Shown here one piece after another: positions 63,036 through 64,000 of a DNA stretch of 64,000 bases; position 1 is the stretch's first letter, and every line of letters begins with the position of its first letter. The notes under the pieces are model-generated. The model made no database searches. It saw only the letters and a list, made by a program, of their open reading frames with translations, and had not been told where the DNA came from. The stretch lies in assembly GCA_016213205.1 (NCBI GenBank), contig JACRAZ010000099.1:62001-126000 (forward strand), written 5' to 3'. The translations under genes were made by a program, and so were the position numbers. Origin of the DNA: Burkholderiales bacterium. GTDB lineage: Bacteria; Pseudomonadota; Gammaproteobacteria; Burkholderiales; Burkholderiaceae_C.

Positions 63036-63607
63036 GCTTTAAGTTCGTGATCCAAAACCCGCTCGCCCGCTGCACGAGACAGCCGCAACGCCCGGCGCAG
63101 TTCCTGTGCCAATTCGAATCGCAGTTCAGGTCGCACATGGCGACCGATGCGAACCCTCCGCCCCTCGCCGGAGAGTTCAACCAGCGAGCCTTCGGCCGCG
63201 GCCGGTTCCACCCGCACCCGCTCCGCACGGAACGAGGTGCGTTCGACCGTGCGGCCCACATGCTGCTCGACTGCCATCTGGCGGCCCGACAGCGTGATGA
63301 CCTCGCGGTCTCGTGCATGCCGCGCCATCAGCAGCATGCCCATGCCCACCACCAGCAACTCGATGCCGGCCAGCAGCATCACCAGTTGCACGCCATGCCA
63401 CCAATAGCCCACCGCCACCAGCAGGGCCAGCGCGCACAGCAGCGCGTAGGCCAGCATCATCTGGCGCGGCGTGAGCGCACCGTTGCGCCGCAGTTCCCAC
63501 AACCAGCTCACCGCCGGCGAGCCGAGGGCTCGGCCGAAGCGCCACTCGGCATCGCGCCGCATCGTTGCGGTCGCAGGCCAAGGGCGGGGTGCAAAGGTGG
63601 CTGTCAT
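63032..63607 (-). CDS. DUF2244 membrane protein
   Basis: The protein has 191 residues from ATG 63607 (MTATFAPRPWPATATM); the longer frame to 63685 is unsupported. It reads WLWELRRNGALTPRQMMLAY, then two spans (LLCALALLVAVGYWWHGV; MLLAGIELLVVGMGMLLM) and a C-terminal cytoplasmic part with VEQHVGRTVERTSFRAERVRV. This is the DUF2244 pattern, commonly next to coxB. Function is unknown. The gene overlaps the start of coxB by 4 nt, so they are co-translated. Confidence 0.9.
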   Translation of the reverse strand: MTATFAPRPWPATATMRRDAEWRFGRALGSPAVSWLWELRRNGALTPRQMMLAYALLCALALLVAVGYWWHGVQLVMLLAGIELLVVGMGMLLMARHARDREVITLSGRQMAVEQHVGRTVERTSFRAERVRVEPAAAEGSLVELSGEGRRVRIGRHVRPELRFELAQELRRALRLSRAAGERVLDHELKA

Positions 63608-63734
63608 GTCGATTGGTGGACTTCTGGCTTGAGCAAAGTCAACCGAATCGTGGCTGCAAACAGCTTGCAGCCCAACGCTGCACACGACATGCGATTGCCT
63701 TAAGGTAGCTCAACCGAAGAATTCTAGCGGAGTG

Positions 63735-64000
63735 CTACAAGCCGTCCGGTTTGGCACGCTTGGCGCGCAGGCTGGCACGCACCTGATCGAGCGGCACCGC
63801 CACCGGCGCGCCCGCTGCCGCGCGCGGTGCGGCCTTCACGGCATGGCCGTAGACGACCTCGAAGCTCAGGCTCAGCCGGCCCTGCCCGTCGACACGCTCG
63901 CGCAGCAGGGCCAGCAGGCGTTCACGCCAGCGCGGCGTTCGCAGACCCGCATGCCGAGACGGGTCGACGTTGCCTCCCAGGCCGCGCAATTCAGCCAATA
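63735..64000 (-). CDS. C-terminal end of a probable BioC-like SAM methyltransferase (cut by window edge)
   Basis: About 88 residues are visible, with the 5' part beyond the window. The sequence LAELRGLGGNVDPSRHAGLR and the end LSFEVVYGHAVKAAPR resemble the C-terminus of BioC-like/methyltransferase-11 proteins encoded before the oxidase operon in Burkholderiales; the catalytic domain is not visible. A basic tail (ASLRAKRAKPDGL) follows. The stop lies 127 nt upstream of the DUF2244 start. Confidence 0.5.
   Translation of the reverse strand, partial: LAELRGLGGNVDPSRHAGLRTPRWRERLLALLRERVDGQGRLSLSFEVVYGHAVKAAPRAAAGAPVAVPLDQVRASLRAKRAKPDGL

Noticed and set aside
63608-63734. Promoter for the DUF2244-coxB operon (TAGAAT near 63721-63726)
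   Set aside because: The -10-like hexamer is good but no acceptable -35 is found at 16-18 bp spacing, so I did not list it.

Overview
The window is high-GC DNA that looks like a betaproteobacterium of the order Burkholderiales (Rubrivivax/Leptothrix/Ideonella-type). The clues are the order of the aa3 cytochrome oxidase genes with a 38-codon oxidase assembly gene, a perfect CIRCE element in front of rpoH, a PEP-CTERM protein, and the DUF2244, DUF2909 and DUF2970 partners. The genus call is inference; no rRNA is present. No IS element, phage, CRISPR array or tRNA was seen.

Region 1 (1-16.6 kb, minus strand) is a type I secretion and cell-surface locus. A tightly overlapping operon runs from a TnpB-derived protein that lacks the RuvC nuclease (4952-5629), through two PrtD-type ABC exporters and an HlyD adaptor, to a probable TolC cut by the window edge. 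Upstream lie a SAM methyltransferase with a regulatory domain, two unrecognised small proteins, and a 2451-residue cysteine-free RTX/S-layer-like protein that is the obvious candidate cargo.

Region 2 (16.6-22.4 kb) is a signalling module. A fecR - CHASE2 cyclase - TPR/beta-barrel operon is divergent from a Crp/Fnr regulator. CRP-type palindromes lie in the fecR/crp gap, in the leader of the S-layer gene and upstream of the small secretion-locus genes, so the regulator plausibly links this module to region 1. Both the cyclase and the regulator lack canonical nucleotide-handling residues.

Region 3 (22.6-39.2 kb, minus strand) is one long, densely overlapping gene string. It starts with WbpB/WbpD/WbpE-type enzymes for a 2,3-diacetamido uronic acid sugar, then a flippase, acyltransferase, two glycosyltransferases, methyltransferase, a second DegT aminotransferase, an initiating phosphoglycosyl transferase and a PglF/FlaA1-type dehydratase. 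It ends with an exported redox set: cytochrome c fused to choice-of-anchor D repeats, TlpA, DUF4266, DUF3570 and ApbE.

Region 4 (39.3-53.1 kb) is mostly housekeeping: lysS, a PNPOx-like oxidase, an enoyl-CoA hydratase, a DUF3108 protein, an M61 peptidase, a DUF3429 protein, a DsbC-like protein, a UbiH-family monooxygenase, ychF, a MASE1/CHASE hybrid histidine kinase and rpoH under CIRCE control.

Region 5 (53.1-64 kb) holds a PEP-CTERM protein and the complete aa3 oxidase assembly line on the minus strand: coxB (with a fused cytochrome c), coxA, a small assembly protein, ctaG, a DUF2970 protein, coxC, surf1, a SCO-like protein, ctaA, ctaB and sco. A divergent DUF2909 gene sits between coxC and surf1.
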